Origin: JAAEPI01 sp965212145
GTDB taxonomy: Bacteria; Bacteroidota; Bacteroidia; Cytophagales; Cyclobacteriaceae
Reading direction: 5' to 3'
NCBI GenBank assembly: GCA_965212145.1
Contig: CBDBUY010000010.1
Location: 62,001-126,000, forward strand
DNA length: 64,000 bases
Both the position numbers and the translations under genes were made by a program. The number at the start of each line of letters is the position of its first letter. The stretch's first letter is position 1. This document shows, one piece after another, positions 10,201-18,025 of the stretch. The notes below the pieces were generated by a model that ran no database searches, was not told the DNA's origin, and saw nothing but the letters and a program-made list of their open reading frames with translations.

Positions 10201-10938
10201 TCTTTGTCTTCGGGCTTCATAAAGCACCATACTGCATGCCGATCCCACGTTAAGAGAAGCGATTTCACCGGTCAAAGAAATTTTTCCTCTGTCATTTGCA
10301 GCGACCAATACTTCCGAGGATATTCCTACATCTTCCGCCCCCATGATTAAACAACACGGAGCGGTGAAGTCAAACTTGTCTATCGTTTCAGTCGCCTTTT
10401 CAGTGCATGCAACCAGCTTAATCCCGGACTGCTTCATTTCATCCATGGCCAGCAATAAATTCGGCTCCCGTATGACGGGGATGTAATTCAACGCCCCAGC
10501 TGATGTTTTAACCGCATCCGCATTGATTTGGGCGCTTCCCTTGGTGGAGATGACAATGCCATGAACACCCATGCACTCGGCAGTTCGAGCAATCGACCCG
10601 AAATTCCGAACATCTGTAACGCCATCTAAAAGTAGAAATAAAGGCACTTCTCCTTTTTCAAAAGTCTGAGCAATGACCTGATCAAGTGGGAAGTATTGAA
10701 CCGGTGAGACAAATGCCACCACACCCTGGTGATTCTTTCGAGTGAACCTGTTCAGTTTCTCAATCGGCACCATTGAAGTCGGAATTTCATTTTTCCGAAG
10801 CAATGGTCTCAATTCATCGATCAGATCACCTTTCAGCCCTTTTTGTAGAAATACTTTTTCCAGGTCTTTCCCTGACTGAATGGTCTCGATGATGGCTCGA
10901 ATGCCATAAATAAGGTTGTCGTATTTTTTACTTTTCAT
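10192..10938 (-). CDS. rlmB: 23S rRNA 2'-O-methyltransferase, RlmB/TrmH family
   Basis: A SPOUT-class RNA 2'-O-ribose methyltransferase of about 248 residues. An N-terminal substrate-binding domain (IYGIRAIIETI) precedes the SPOUT domain with NFGSIARTAECMG (motif 1), LIMGAEDVGIS (motif 2) and SLNVGSACSMVLYEARRQR (motif 3), the knot and cofactor site. The ATG at 10938 overlaps the TGA of the upstream gene in an ATGA arrangement, which supports this start over 10974. RlmB, acting on 23S G2251, is the likely identity, but other TrmH-type targets cannot be excluded. Confidence 0.85.
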   Translation of the reverse strand: MKSKKYDNLIYGIRAIIETIQSGKDLEKVFLQKGLKGDLIDELRPLLRKNEIPTSMVPIEKLNRFTRKNHQGVVAFVSPVQYFPLDQVIAQTFEKGEVPLFLLLDGVTDVRNFGSIARTAECMGVHGIVISTKGSAQINADAVKTSAGALNYIPVIREPNLLLAMDEMKQSGIKLVACTEKATETIDKFDFTAPCCLIMGAEDVGISSEVLVAANDRGKISLTGEIASLNVGSACSMVLYEARRQRSE

Positions 10939-12086
10939 TCTCCGCGGCGAATATCGCCAACCTGACGGTACCAATCCTTCTCGTACCGCTTGTCTTTTCG
11001 CAAGGCGTATACGTCTCCAAACAATGTGGATACTTTGATGAACTCGAATTCCTCGTCCTCATAGACCCATTTTTCACCTCTTTCGTTCCGATACATTTCG
11101 ATGGGCGTACCGTAAATGATGAAAATCATACCCCGATCGGTCTTCCATCCCTCCTTAATTACTGAAAAATACCTGTTGGCATTCTCCACTCCCTGAAAGT
11201 ACTTACGAATGGCATTCCGTGCTCTGAATTTCGTTCCATAAGTATTGATCCAAAATTCATCGAAGGTACGTTTCTTCCGATTCGATCTCAACAGGGCTCG
11301 GTACTCTGCCTCGGTGGTGATGTATTTCATGGGTGCCACCAACTCACCGATCTTTCGCATGCTTGGATAATACGGTGGAACCTTGAAAAGTGTCACGCCA
11401 ACATCAGCGAGCGTGTCATCCTTGAAATAATAGAGCTTATAGTCTTTCAGCCGAACACTGTCTTTCATGAAAAAGACTGTATCCTCATTCATAATGGGCG
11501 CCAGTGCCTTCATTTCCTCCATTGGTGCTTCAGCAGGCCCAAACCGATTGGGATATTCAAATACCTGAATCTTCTGTAATTCGCTCCAGGTAAAATCCAG
11601 CGTGGGCAAATAAGAAGTGGTCACCGGGTTCTCCCCAATGAGCGGATAAAAACTCGGGAAAGGCAATAGCCCATTACTTAACGGAATATCGAAGTAAAAC
11701 GGAAAATCCGATGTGAACTCCACGACCAACAATCCCTCATTATCATTGGGCGACACGTTGAAACTCCCAATCCAATCTTGATTGGTTTTTTCGATGGTAG
11801 TAATAGTCGGGGACAATTCTCTGTGCTCAGAAGATTCATAACCACCCTGCGCATAAAAAGCCACTTGATAAAGATCTAAACTATCTGTTTTGGCAGTGAA
11901 ATGAACGGTCAGCACATTTCCCTTTTGAGATACTCGAAAAGTCATCTGAACGGGTGCATCCGGATCGTACTGATGACTCAAATCCTCATTGGTCAAATCG
12001 ATAGCCGAAGCAAAAAATCCTAAAAAAGCCGCCTGCAGAAAAAAAGTAAGGCGCAAAAGCAAGTTTCTTGACTGCATAATTTTCAA
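10935..12086 (-). CDS. GWxTD domain-containing secreted protein
   Basis: A 383-residue protein with an N-terminal signal peptide (hydrophobic LLLRLTFFLQAAFLGFFASA) and, near residues 310-320, the namesake EGWKTDRG motif followed by IIYGTP and W-rich repeats. GWxTD-domain proteins are widespread in Bacteroidota and have no settled function. The start may be either the ATG at 12086 or the in-frame ATG at 12077, since both leave a signal peptide. It is translationally coupled (ATGA) to the rRNA methyltransferase downstream. Confidence 0.8.
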   Translation of the reverse strand: MKIMQSRNLLLRLTFFLQAAFLGFFASAIDLTNEDLSHQYDPDAPVQMTFRVSQKGNVLTVHFTAKTDSLDLYQVAFYAQGGYESSEHRELSPTITTIEKTNQDWIGSFNVSPNDNEGLLVVEFTSDFPFYFDIPLSNGLLPFPSFYPLIGENPVTTSYLPTLDFTWSELQKIQVFEYPNRFGPAEAPMEEMKALAPIMNEDTVFFMKDSVRLKDYKLYYFKDDTLADVGVTLFKVPPYYPSMRKIGELVAPMKYITTEAEYRALLRSNRKKRTFDEFWINTYGTKFRARNAIRKYFQGVENANRYFSVIKEGWKTDRGMIFIIYGTPIEMYRNERGEKWVYEDEEFEFIKVSTLFGDVYALRKDKRYEKDWYRQVGDIRRGE

Positions 12087-12136
12087 AGTAACATTAATGA
12101 GCGATTATTTATTTTTTTTTGCCTCAAATAATTTTA

Positions 12137-12907
12137 ATGAGCGTTTACACCACCGAGATCACGTCTGACCAAATACCGTCAGACAACCCACTGCACCAAC
12201 GTCTTCTCAAGGCATATTTCGTTGCGGCACCATTTGTCAAAGGCAAAACGCTTGAACTCGGCTGTGGAGAAGGTCGTGGCGTTGAGATTATCGCAGAAAA
12301 TGCCGAGACCTATCTCGCGCTGGACAAAATCCCCCAGGTGATAAACAACCTTTCGGAGAAATTCCCCGATCTGGAATTCAGGCAGTCTGTTTTTCCTCCG
12401 GTTGATTTACCTGATAACTCCTTTGACACGATTGTTAGTTTTCAGGTGATAGAGCACATCCAGGATGATCATCTGTTTTTGAAAGAGATGGCCCGAATCC
12501 TGAAGCCGGGAGGAGTAGCCATGATCAGCACACCAAACAACAAAATGACGCTCTCCAGAAATCCCTGGCATATTCGTGAGTATGTGGCCGATTCACTGAC
12601 AGAGATTGCTGAGAATTATTTCTCCAAGGTTGAGATGAAAGGAATAGCCGGTAGCGACCGGGTGCTTCGGTATCATGAAAAAAATAGAATCGCGGTGAAC
12701 AATATCATGAAATGGGATGTGCTGGATCTACAACATCGGTTGCCGGCTTGGGTGCTACGAAAGCCTTATGAAATTCTGAACCGCAGAAATCGCAACAACC
12801 TGAAAGACGGGAACGACGAACTCGTTCTTTCCATCAATCAGGACGATTATTTCCTAAGGGATCAAGATGAAAGTAATCTTGATCTATTCGCCATTTTGAC
12901 AAAATAA
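12137..12907 (+). CDS. Class I SAM-dependent methyltransferase
   Basis: A 256-residue methyltransferase of the Methyltransf_11/UbiE-like fold. SAM motif I LELGCGEGRG is near residues 40-50, FDTIVSFQVIEHI gives motif II, and ARILKPGGVAMISTPN gives motif III. The ATG at 12137 is preferred over a TTG at 12119. The substrate cannot be told. The FxVIEHI/STPN pattern is frequent in enzymes acting on cell-surface sugars or lipids, which is only a hint. The stop is immediately followed by the tRNA-Ala promoter. Confidence 0.8.
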   Translation: MSVYTTEITSDQIPSDNPLHQRLLKAYFVAAPFVKGKTLELGCGEGRGVEIIAENAETYLALDKIPQVINNLSEKFPDLEFRQSVFPPVDLPDNSFDTIVSFQVIEHIQDDHLFLKEMARILKPGGVAMISTPNNKMTLSRNPWHIREYVADSLTEIAENYFSKVEMKGIAGSDRVLRYHEKNRIAVNNIMKWDVLDLQHRLPAWVLRKPYEILNRRNRNNLKDGNDELVLSINQDDYFLRDQDESNLDLFAILTK

Positions 12908-12921
12908 TTTCTTCGGAACCC

Positions 12922-12929
12922 TATATTTG
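12922..12929 (+). promoter_or_regulatory. Promoter -7 box for the tRNA-Ala repeat locus
   Basis: TATATTTG fits TAnnTTTG. TTTG at 12895-12898 lies 23 bp upstream as a possible -33 box, inside the end of the methyltransferase gene. The expected start, ~12934, is just before the first 117-bp repeat, so the repeats and the tRNA would form one precursor. Confidence 0.55.
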
Positions 12930-12943
12930 CCGACCAATTTATT

Positions 12944-13411
12944 GGGGCATTAGCTTCCCGCTTGCACTGCGTTTCGCGGGACAGGCAACTTCGCTAATGC
13001 CATGTTTGGAGATCAAAGGTGTTCGCTCAGTTGGAGTGACATCATAGAGCATTGAAATTTGGGGCATTAGCTTCCCGCTTGCACTGCGTTTCGCGGGACA
13101 GGCAACTTCGCTGATGCCGTGTTTGGATTTCAAAGGTGTTCGCTCAGTTGGAGTGACATCATAGAGAATTGAAATTTGGGGCATTAGCTTCCCGCTTGCA
13201 CTGCGTTTCGCGGGACAGGCAACTTCGCTAATGCCGTGTTTGGATTTCAAAGGTGTTCGCTCAGTTGGAGTGACATCATAGAGCATTGAAATTTGGGGCA
13301 TTAGCTTCCCGCTTGCACTGCGTTTCGCGGGACAGGCAACTTCGCTAATGCCGTGTTTGGATTTCAAAGGTGTTCGCTCAGTTGGAGTGACATCATAGAG
13401 CATTGAAATTT
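12944..13411 (+). repeat. Four tandem 117-bp repeats, each beginning with the tRNA-Ala 5' end
   Basis: Units start at 12944, 13061, 13178 and 13295, exactly 117 bp apart and nearly identical. Units 3 and 4 look the same, unit 1 has a few substitutions, and unit 2 has one in its stem (GCTGATGCC). Each starts GGGGCATTAGC, the first 11 nt of the adjacent tRNA-Ala, and contains GCTCAGTTGG, the tRNA D-arm sequence, about 83 bp on. Within each unit GGCATTAGC can pair with GCTAATGCC (12946-12954 with 12993-13001 in unit 1) around an inner CCCGC/GCGGG stem. The array lies between the tRNA promoter and the mature tRNA. Because 117 is a multiple of three, the reverse strand reads open with a 39-residue repeat. 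I regard that as an artefact. Confidence 0.9.
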
Positions 13412-13485
13412 GGGGCATTAGCTCAGTTGGCTAGAGCGCTACACTGGCAGTGTAGAGGTCATCGGTTCGAATCCGATATGCTCCA
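13412..13485 (+). tRNA. tRNA-Ala (anticodon GGC)
   Basis: A full 74-nt cloverleaf. The acceptor arm GGGGCAT pairs with ATGCTCC, the D-arm is GCTC...GAGC, the anticodon stem is CTACA/TGTAG with loop CTGGCAG (anticodon GGC), and the T-arm is ATCGG/CCGAT with TTCGAAT. The discriminator is A. The CCA end is not encoded. Its 3' end is the left attachment site of the integrated element, and the gene stays intact after integration. Confidence 0.95.
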
Positions 13486-13487
13486 CT
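13468..13487 (+). other. attL core within tRNA-Ala 3' end
   Basis: cgaatccgatatgctccact covers the T-arm and acceptor 3' strand of tRNA-Ala plus two bases, and recurs exactly at 20609-20628. Flanking bases differ (t before and t after on the left, a before and g after on the right), which defines the 20-bp core. Confidence 0.85.
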
Positions 13488-13491
13488 TAAT

Positions 13492-13534
13492 AAACCACCT
13501 AAGTAATTGTTTATCAATGTCTTAGGTGGTTTTT
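13492..13534 (+). terminator. Terminator after tRNA-Ala, carried by the element
   Basis: A 12-bp perfect stem (13492-13503 with 13521-13532) is followed by a T-run. It lies inside the element just past attL, so the element supplies a terminator to the tRNA it separates from the original one (20631-20656). Confidence 0.8.
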
Positions 13535-13543
13535 CATTTTAAG

Positions 13544-13566
13544 AGTTCCGACATAGTTCCGACCGA
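13544..13566 (+). repeat. Left copy of 23-bp element-end repeat
   Basis: Contains two GTTCCGAC octamers 11 bp apart. An identical 23-bp copy in the same orientation is at 20454-20476. Each copy is within roughly 60-155 bp of an att core, as expected for integrase arm sites or an excisionase/regulator operator (inference). Confidence 0.75.
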
Positions 13567-13649
13567 AGTTGTTATTTCCTCTTTTTTCGGCCACCTCTGC
13601 CAACCTCAAGTTTAAAATTTTTCCTATTTTTAGTTTCAATTTAATTGTT

Positions 13650-15074
13650 ATGAGTCATCGATATCTGACTTGTCTTTATCTCTTTTTGTATTCTGTATTT
13701 TCATTTTCTCAAACTCCGTTCATTGATTGGGAATTTTCGTCATCACTTGGTAACATTCATACGATCATTCCAACAGACCAAGGACATATTCTTGGTGGTT
13801 ATAAAGATGGGGTATCTTCAATTTTTGAAATTGACAATGACGGAATCATTAAATGGGAAAAAACTTATACAAACGGACCAGGTTACTTAGTTAAGGACAC
13901 GGATGGTTATATTGGCGCATCATTCGTTAGTTATGAAGGAGACTATCCAGATATTGTGTTATATAAGTATGATTTCGAGGGTAATAGACTTTGGGAAAAA
14001 ACATATGGAGGTTCTGGGTATGATCGAACTTCATCAGTAATAATTACTAAGGACGGAGGGTATTTATTAGGTGGATTTACATTATCAAATGATGGTGATT
14101 TTCAATCTGGCAACCAAGGTTCCTGGGATTATTGGGTTATCAAACTGACCAAGTCTGGGATTATTGTTTGGGAAAACACCTTTGGAGGCAGTGAGGTAGA
14201 TGAACTGAATTCAATAGTCGAAACGGATGATGGGTTTCTTCTGATTGGAAGAACTTACTCAAAGGATGGAGATGTTTCTAACCCATTATCGGATCAATAT
14301 GAATCTGATACATGGTTGATTAAAATCAATTCAAATGGAGAAATGATTTGGGAAAAAACCTTTGGGTCAACGGAATCAGATGGTGGATATAAAATAATTT
14401 CCACAACGGATGGGGGGTATATTTTTGGAGGAGGGCTGGGAGGGGATTGTCATTTAGTCAAATTGGATCAATTCGGAAATACAGTTTGGGAAAAGTTATT
14501 TGGAGGTTCAAATGGTGAATCTATAAGAACTATTCAGGAAACATCCGATGGGGGGTTTATACTTGCTGGAAGTACCTTCTCATCAGATGGAGATGTTCAA
14601 TCCGGTCTAAACGGAACGACTGATGGATGGATTCTTAAAGTCAATAGTGTCGGTGAATTACAATGGGAAATTACCGTTGGGAATGATAGAAGGGACAACA
14701 TTTATTCAATTATTGAAACCAATGATAATGAATTCCTTTTTGGAGGAGAATCTCAGACCAATTCCATTTTAAGTGGATATAATTTTTTCTACGGGTTGGT
14801 CAAACTCGAAGAACCAATTCCACTCAAGAGCCACGATATTAAGAATATCAAAGTGTACCCAACAGTGGTTGATGATTTTGTGAAAATCGAAATCACAAAT
14901 TATAAAGAAATTGAAGTTTTAATTCATGGTATAAAAGGTGACGTTGTGCTAAGTAAAAAGATCGACGACTACATGAATGTTGTATCATTTGATCATGTTG
15001 ATACTGGTTTATATCTCCTCTCCTTAAACTCAAATGGAGAAAGGATTTTCAGTACGAGATTGGTGAAACGTTAA
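13650..15074 (+). CDS. T9SS-type secreted beta-propeller-like protein (element cargo)
   Basis: A 474-residue secreted protein. The signal peptide (YLTCLYLFLYSVFSFS) is followed by about seven ~50-residue repeats with DGGY(I/L)LGG and W-KT(F/Y)GG phrases, suggesting a propeller. The last ~75 residues (KVYPTVVDDFVKIEI ... DTGLYLLSL) are a type A T9SS C-terminal sorting domain, so export across the outer membrane is expected. The ATG at 13650 is chosen because it starts the signal peptide; the frame extends upstream only to a non-ATG codon. Base composition is AT-rich and unlike the flanking core genes. It is the only obvious cargo and lies alone on the plus strand. Function is unknown, with adhesion or surface binding possible. 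Confidence 0.8.
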   Translation: MSHRYLTCLYLFLYSVFSFSQTPFIDWEFSSSLGNIHTIIPTDQGHILGGYKDGVSSIFEIDNDGIIKWEKTYTNGPGYLVKDTDGYIGASFVSYEGDYPDIVLYKYDFEGNRLWEKTYGGSGYDRTSSVIITKDGGYLLGGFTLSNDGDFQSGNQGSWDYWVIKLTKSGIIVWENTFGGSEVDELNSIVETDDGFLLIGRTYSKDGDVSNPLSDQYESDTWLIKINSNGEMIWEKTFGSTESDGGYKIISTTDGGYIFGGGLGGDCHLVKLDQFGNTVWEKLFGGSNGESIRTIQETSDGGFILAGSTFSSDGDVQSGLNGTTDGWILKVNSVGELQWEITVGNDRRDNIYSIIETNDNEFLFGGESQTNSILSGYNFFYGLVKLEEPIPLKSHDIKNIKVYPTVVDDFVKIEITNYKEIEVLIHGIKGDVVLSKKIDDYMNVVSFDHVDTGLYLLSLNSNGERIFSTRLVKR

Positions 15075-15183
15075 TTGGGTTGGCAAACTAATTTCGTTGT
15101 AGCCTGTGACTACCTTCCCGATTTTGGCATTCCCTCTAAATCGACCTTTTGAACCTAATAACCGTCAACTAGAAAACCAAATT

Positions 15184-16356
15184 TCAGAACATCTCCAATT
15201 GATTCTCAACCCTCCTGTACATGCTATTGTTAAAGGTGTTACGAATGTTTTGCGCCACTCTTTCTATTTGTATGTTCTCTGATGCATCCCTCCACTTTCC
15301 AGGTAAATACTTCATTCGTATTGACTCAAAGGCCTTGAAATTGAACGTCCGGTAAAACTTCAATCCTTTGATTGAAAGAAACCGACTATCTGACCTTTGC
15401 ATTGAGATACCGAAACCAGTTACAAGACAAACCTTTTCACCCTCTAAGGGTGTACTAATTCCTAGTATACACAAGTTGGTAATTGGTTCACCCCCTTGAG
15501 TAAGTTTTAGACCTTTCGATCTAACGATTTCAACCAACTGATCTAGAACATTTTTCGAATGAATATTAGTCAGCTCATCTAGCCTGTTTCGGTGTTTATA
15601 GTAGGTAGATTTCTGTTTGTTCTCAATCAGGTTTTTCCAGAAATTCTTATTCGCATATTTGAGTAGGGTTTTGGTTTCCTTCTCAATTGTAAAGTCATAG
15701 AATAAGGAACTTTTTAGTTCATTAACCAACGAATCAATAAAGACCTTAAACGGGATCTGAATCAAGTCCTGAACGGTATCCAATGCGAACTCCCGGAGTA
15801 GTTTTTTTCGGCAATAATGAATTTCAAATCTTAATAGCTCTTCCTCGAATGAATAGAAATCTTGGTACTGTTTCGACTTGTCATAAATCTTAACTCGATA
15901 GTAGTTTTTATGGTCGGCCTGGTAATAGTGTCCCTCGGATTTTGTGTGCGTCCATTTGAAAGGAACTCCCTTGTGAATGAATAGATTCTGAGTAATTAAT
16001 CGGATTGGATAGGGTACTTGAAAATTAAGGCCTATTTCGAGCCTATTTAGTTTGGCATCATTGGGATCAATATCAAAACGGTTGAGAAATTCCAGCAATT
16101 CCGTACCACAATCGAACAGCGAAAAATCATTGAAATTGTGTTCACCATTATTCCAATATTTATGCAATGATCCATCTATTACAACTCGACCGGATGAATG
16201 AACAATGAATTTTAAATCCTTGTAATAGGCCACCTCCTTTGTTGCAACCACTTCGCCCGTATCAGGATTTACCCAAACGCTAAAGTTCAAATCAGGATGA
16301 TTCCTGATCTTACTTTGATAGCCCTTTGGCAAGTTTATTTTGAAGTAATCAACCAA
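15184..16356 (-). CDS. Putative replication initiator (Rep/phage CRI-like)
   Basis: A 390-residue protein with features I associate with rolling-circle-type replication initiators of small plasmids and filamentous phages: an early beta-rich region, LNRLEIGLNFQV near residue 102-113, a long basic segment, and KIYDKSKQY near 155-163. The only start consistent with an upstream in-frame stop is TTG at 16356. A weak start fits tight control. The upstream leader is opposite a candidate antisense RNA. No full catalytic HUH plus Tyr set could be confirmed by eye, so the family call is tentative. Alternatively it is an uncharacterised island protein. Confidence 0.45.
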   Translation of the reverse strand: MVDYFKINLPKGYQSKIRNHPDLNFSVWVNPDTGEVVATKEVAYYKDLKFIVHSSGRVVIDGSLHKYWNNGEHNFNDFSLFDCGTELLEFLNRFDIDPNDAKLNRLEIGLNFQVPYPIRLITQNLFIHKGVPFKWTHTKSEGHYYQADHKNYYRVKIYDKSKQYQDFYSFEEELLRFEIHYCRKKLLREFALDTVQDLIQIPFKVFIDSLVNELKSSLFYDFTIEKETKTLLKYANKNFWKNLIENKQKSTYYKHRNRLDELTNIHSKNVLDQLVEIVRSKGLKLTQGGEPITNLCILGISTPLEGEKVCLVTGFGISMQRSDSRFLSIKGLKFYRTFNFKAFESIRMKYLPGKWRDASENIQIERVAQNIRNTFNNSMYRRVENQLEMF

Positions 16357-16364
16357 TGATTTCG

Positions 16365-16372
16365 TATCTTTG
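16365..16372 (+). promoter_or_regulatory. Antisense promoter in the rep leader
   Basis: TATCTTTG exactly fits TAnnTTTG on the plus strand, with TTTG at 16339-16342 as a -33 box 22 bp upstream. It points away from rep into its own leader and towards a terminator at 16409-16442. Confidence 0.5.
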
Positions 16373-16377
16373 GAGGG

Positions 16378-16442
16378 TATTCACATTGCCTGTGAACACG
16401 AATTGAATAAGGTGGAGGCCGTCATAACCTCCACCTTTTTTT
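16378..16442 (+). ncRNA. Candidate ~65-nt antisense RNA opposite the rep leader
   Basis: Downstream of the plus-strand promoter the sequence folds into a 5' hairpin (TTCACA 16380-16385, loop TTGCC, TGTGAA 16391-16396), a ~12-nt linker, and a 10-bp stem (16409-16418 with 16428-16437) followed by seven Ts, a textbook intrinsic terminator. The transcript would be fully complementary to the rep mRNA leader about 22-86 nt before its TTG start, an arrangement like plasmid countertranscribed RNAs that limit Rep. The hairpin could alternatively just terminate the upstream minus-strand gene, but its T-run is on the plus strand. The RNA is predicted, not demonstrated. Confidence 0.45.
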
Positions 16443-16444
16443 GT

Positions 16445-16849
16445 TTAAAACTTGAACTTGTGATTGCGAATAATATCCTCTCGAATTGCAGGATACTTGG
16501 GATAGAAACCCCTGAAGTAATCAATTACTAATTGATCTCCACCGTCTGAAAACTGACAAAGAAGTAATTCTTTTTTATTGCCCGTTCTCAGGTCAGAATA
16601 AGAGGCATTTTTTACCTCAATTGGCCTGATTCCCGATAACGTCTTTTCAGCCCATCTAGTGGGCTCTTTCGCCCTGAGATAGTGAGTTATGCCCGTTGAA
16701 TCAGAAAGTCCTCTAAACGGCTCTAAACGAATCGTTGAAGGGATTCTATTAACCCGGCAACTCCAATCCTGACAATAGACCGTGTATGACTTTAATCGTT
16801 TGACTTCCTTGAACTCAAAACGAATGTATTCGATATTGCCTGTGTACAT
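16445..16849 (-). CDS. Hypothetical 134-residue element protein
   Basis: I do not recognise a family. The product is soluble and basic, with several Trp/Cys residues (CQDWSCRVNR near 27-36) and a terminal NHKFKF. No signal peptide or membrane segment is seen. Its ATG lies 3 nt after the stop of the HTH gene, so the two are probably co-translated. By position, between an excisionase-like protein and a Rep-like protein, it may act in replication or excision (inference). The first codons contain ACACAGGCAAT, complementary to the loop region of the candidate antisense RNA. Confidence 0.6.
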   Translation of the reverse strand: MYTGNIEYIRFEFKEVKRLKSYTVYCQDWSCRVNRIPSTIRLEPFRGLSDSTGITHYLRAKEPTRWAEKTLSGIRPIEVKNASYSDLRTGNKKELLLCQFSDGGDQLVIDYFRGFYPKYPAIREDIIRNHKFKF

Positions 16850-16852
16850 ATC

Positions 16853-17131
16853 TCATTGATTTATGGCCACAAGACTTTTATCCAATTCGTCACTCTTAAA
16901 CAGAACCCGATTCCCGATTCTGTAAGGATTAAGTATTCCTTTGTTGATCCAACTATGAACTGTTGGCAAAGTGATACATAGGCGTTCGGCTACTTCTTTC
17001 CTGGTAAGATATTCTCTTGGTTTCTCTGGTTCGTTGACCAGCTCCCGGATACGTTCGTCCACTCCTTTGAGGAACTTCTCTGTTAATTGCTCAGGGGTGA
17101 TTCCCTGTAATAGAATTTGATTTTGAACCAT
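16853..17131 (-). CDS. Excisionase-like helix-turn-helix protein
   Basis: A 92-residue DNA-binding protein. Residues ~40-88 form a MerR/HTH_17-type winged helix (YLTRKEVAERLCITLPTVHSWINKGI ... RIGNRVLFKSDEL), the fold of excisionases and recombination directionality factors found in most Bacteroidota tRNA-integrated islands. The N-terminal ~38 residues are a predicted helical extension. It heads a short operon with the 134-residue protein and possibly rep. A control role in excision or in rep/int transcription is likely by context but unproven. Confidence 0.75.
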   Translation of the reverse strand: MVQNQILLQGITPEQLTEKFLKGVDERIRELVNEPEKPREYLTRKEVAERLCITLPTVHSWINKGILNPYRIGNRVLFKSDELDKSLVAINQ

Positions 17132-17208
17132 AATATTAATATTTAATTATGGGTCAAAGGACATTGGGTAATTAGGCACTAATTGGGTTCAAAATGTTCT
17201 TTTTTTAT

Positions 17209-18024
17209 TCATTCCCGTTCTTTCTGCCTTAATTCTATCATTAGGTTGTTATATCTAGCTGCTCTTTTAACCGTAGTAGCGTCAACTTCAGTTTTAATCT
17301 TTGAAATTTCAATGCCTCTAGTGCGAATGAATTCTAAAAAATCTTTCGCAGAACAATGGATCAGAGGAGGTACTTCCTTGGAGAGTTTCCAGTAAATATA
17401 TGATTGATCGGTTGGTCTATTTCCTAGGTACTCCGTTAGATACTCGTAGACTTTGAGTCCATCTTTGCTGAAAATATTAGGGTAAGAATTAATGGATAAT
17501 TCCGAAGTGGCCTCACTAGAGGGGGCTTTAAAATCAAATCTTTCTATTCGATCAAGGACTGCTGAGTAGTACTGTTTAAAGAAAACCATGTCCTTGCCAT
17601 CATCTACAATGTAATCTGTAATAGGGGTTTCTATAAATTTTTGGTCAAAATGATAGAAGATTTCAAAATTTCGGTTTTGAAATGGAATCCAAGTAAAATC
17701 CCTTTCTATTACTTTTTTCAACTCATAATTTGTTCCTGACAAAACATTGTCAACAAAGTCATTCTCTTTTGCGTAAGGGTTCGAATTCTGATAAATCGTC
17801 CACATATCCCTGAGAATTGTAAACAGATTTTCTATTTCAATGTGATGGAGGAAGTAAATACATTGTGTTCTATGTGTACTACGTTGGCGCATAAATGAAT
17901 CTTCATCTTTGTAGTTCATCCATGCCGTTAGACATTCGAATTCTTTGATATTTTGGTTAGTGGGTAGGTACCCACCTATCACGTAATGTGACATTAGAAG
18001 AAGCCTTCCACTTAAATACTCCAC
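17209..18024 (-). CDS. Hypothetical Bacteroidota island protein (271 aa)
   Basis: A soluble, helix-rich protein without a recognisable catalytic motif. A related C-terminal pattern (SKDGLKVYEYL ... RPTDQSYIYWKL near residues 187-220, then IHCSAKDFLEFI) recurs in a degraded copy at 18696-18949 of this element. I associate proteins of this type with Bacteroidota islands next to integrases, possibly as regulators, but cannot verify that. The start is either GTG at 18024, which begins one base after the TGA of the preceding small ORF, or ATG at 17994. The close spacing points to translational coupling. Confidence 0.6.
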   Translation of the reverse strand: MEYLSGRLLLMSHYVIGGYLPTNQNIKEFECLTAWMNYKDEDSFMRQRSTHRTQCIYFLHHIEIENLFTILRDMWTIYQNSNPYAKENDFVDNVLSGTNYELKKVIERDFTWIPFQNRNFEIFYHFDQKFIETPITDYIVDDGKDMVFFKQYYSAVLDRIERFDFKAPSSEATSELSINSYPNIFSKDGLKVYEYLTEYLGNRPTDQSYIYWKLSKEVPPLIHCSAKDFLEFIRTRGIEISKIKTEVDATTVKRAARYNNLMIELRQKERE

Positions 18025-18025
18025 T

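Noticed and set aside
12944..13411. CRISPR array
   Set aside because: The repeats are 117 bp, contiguous and without unique spacers, and no cas genes are near.
12939..13418. 159-residue reverse-strand ORF made of 39-residue repeats
   Set aside because: It is the reverse reading of the 117-bp tandem repeats (a multiple of three) over the tRNA leader; no signal, no start context, and it runs into the tRNA.
16409..16442. Simple terminator of the 134-aa gene instead of an antisense RNA terminator
   Set aside because: Not fully excluded, but the T-run is on the plus strand and a good plus-strand promoter precedes it, so the antisense-RNA reading was kept with moderate confidence.
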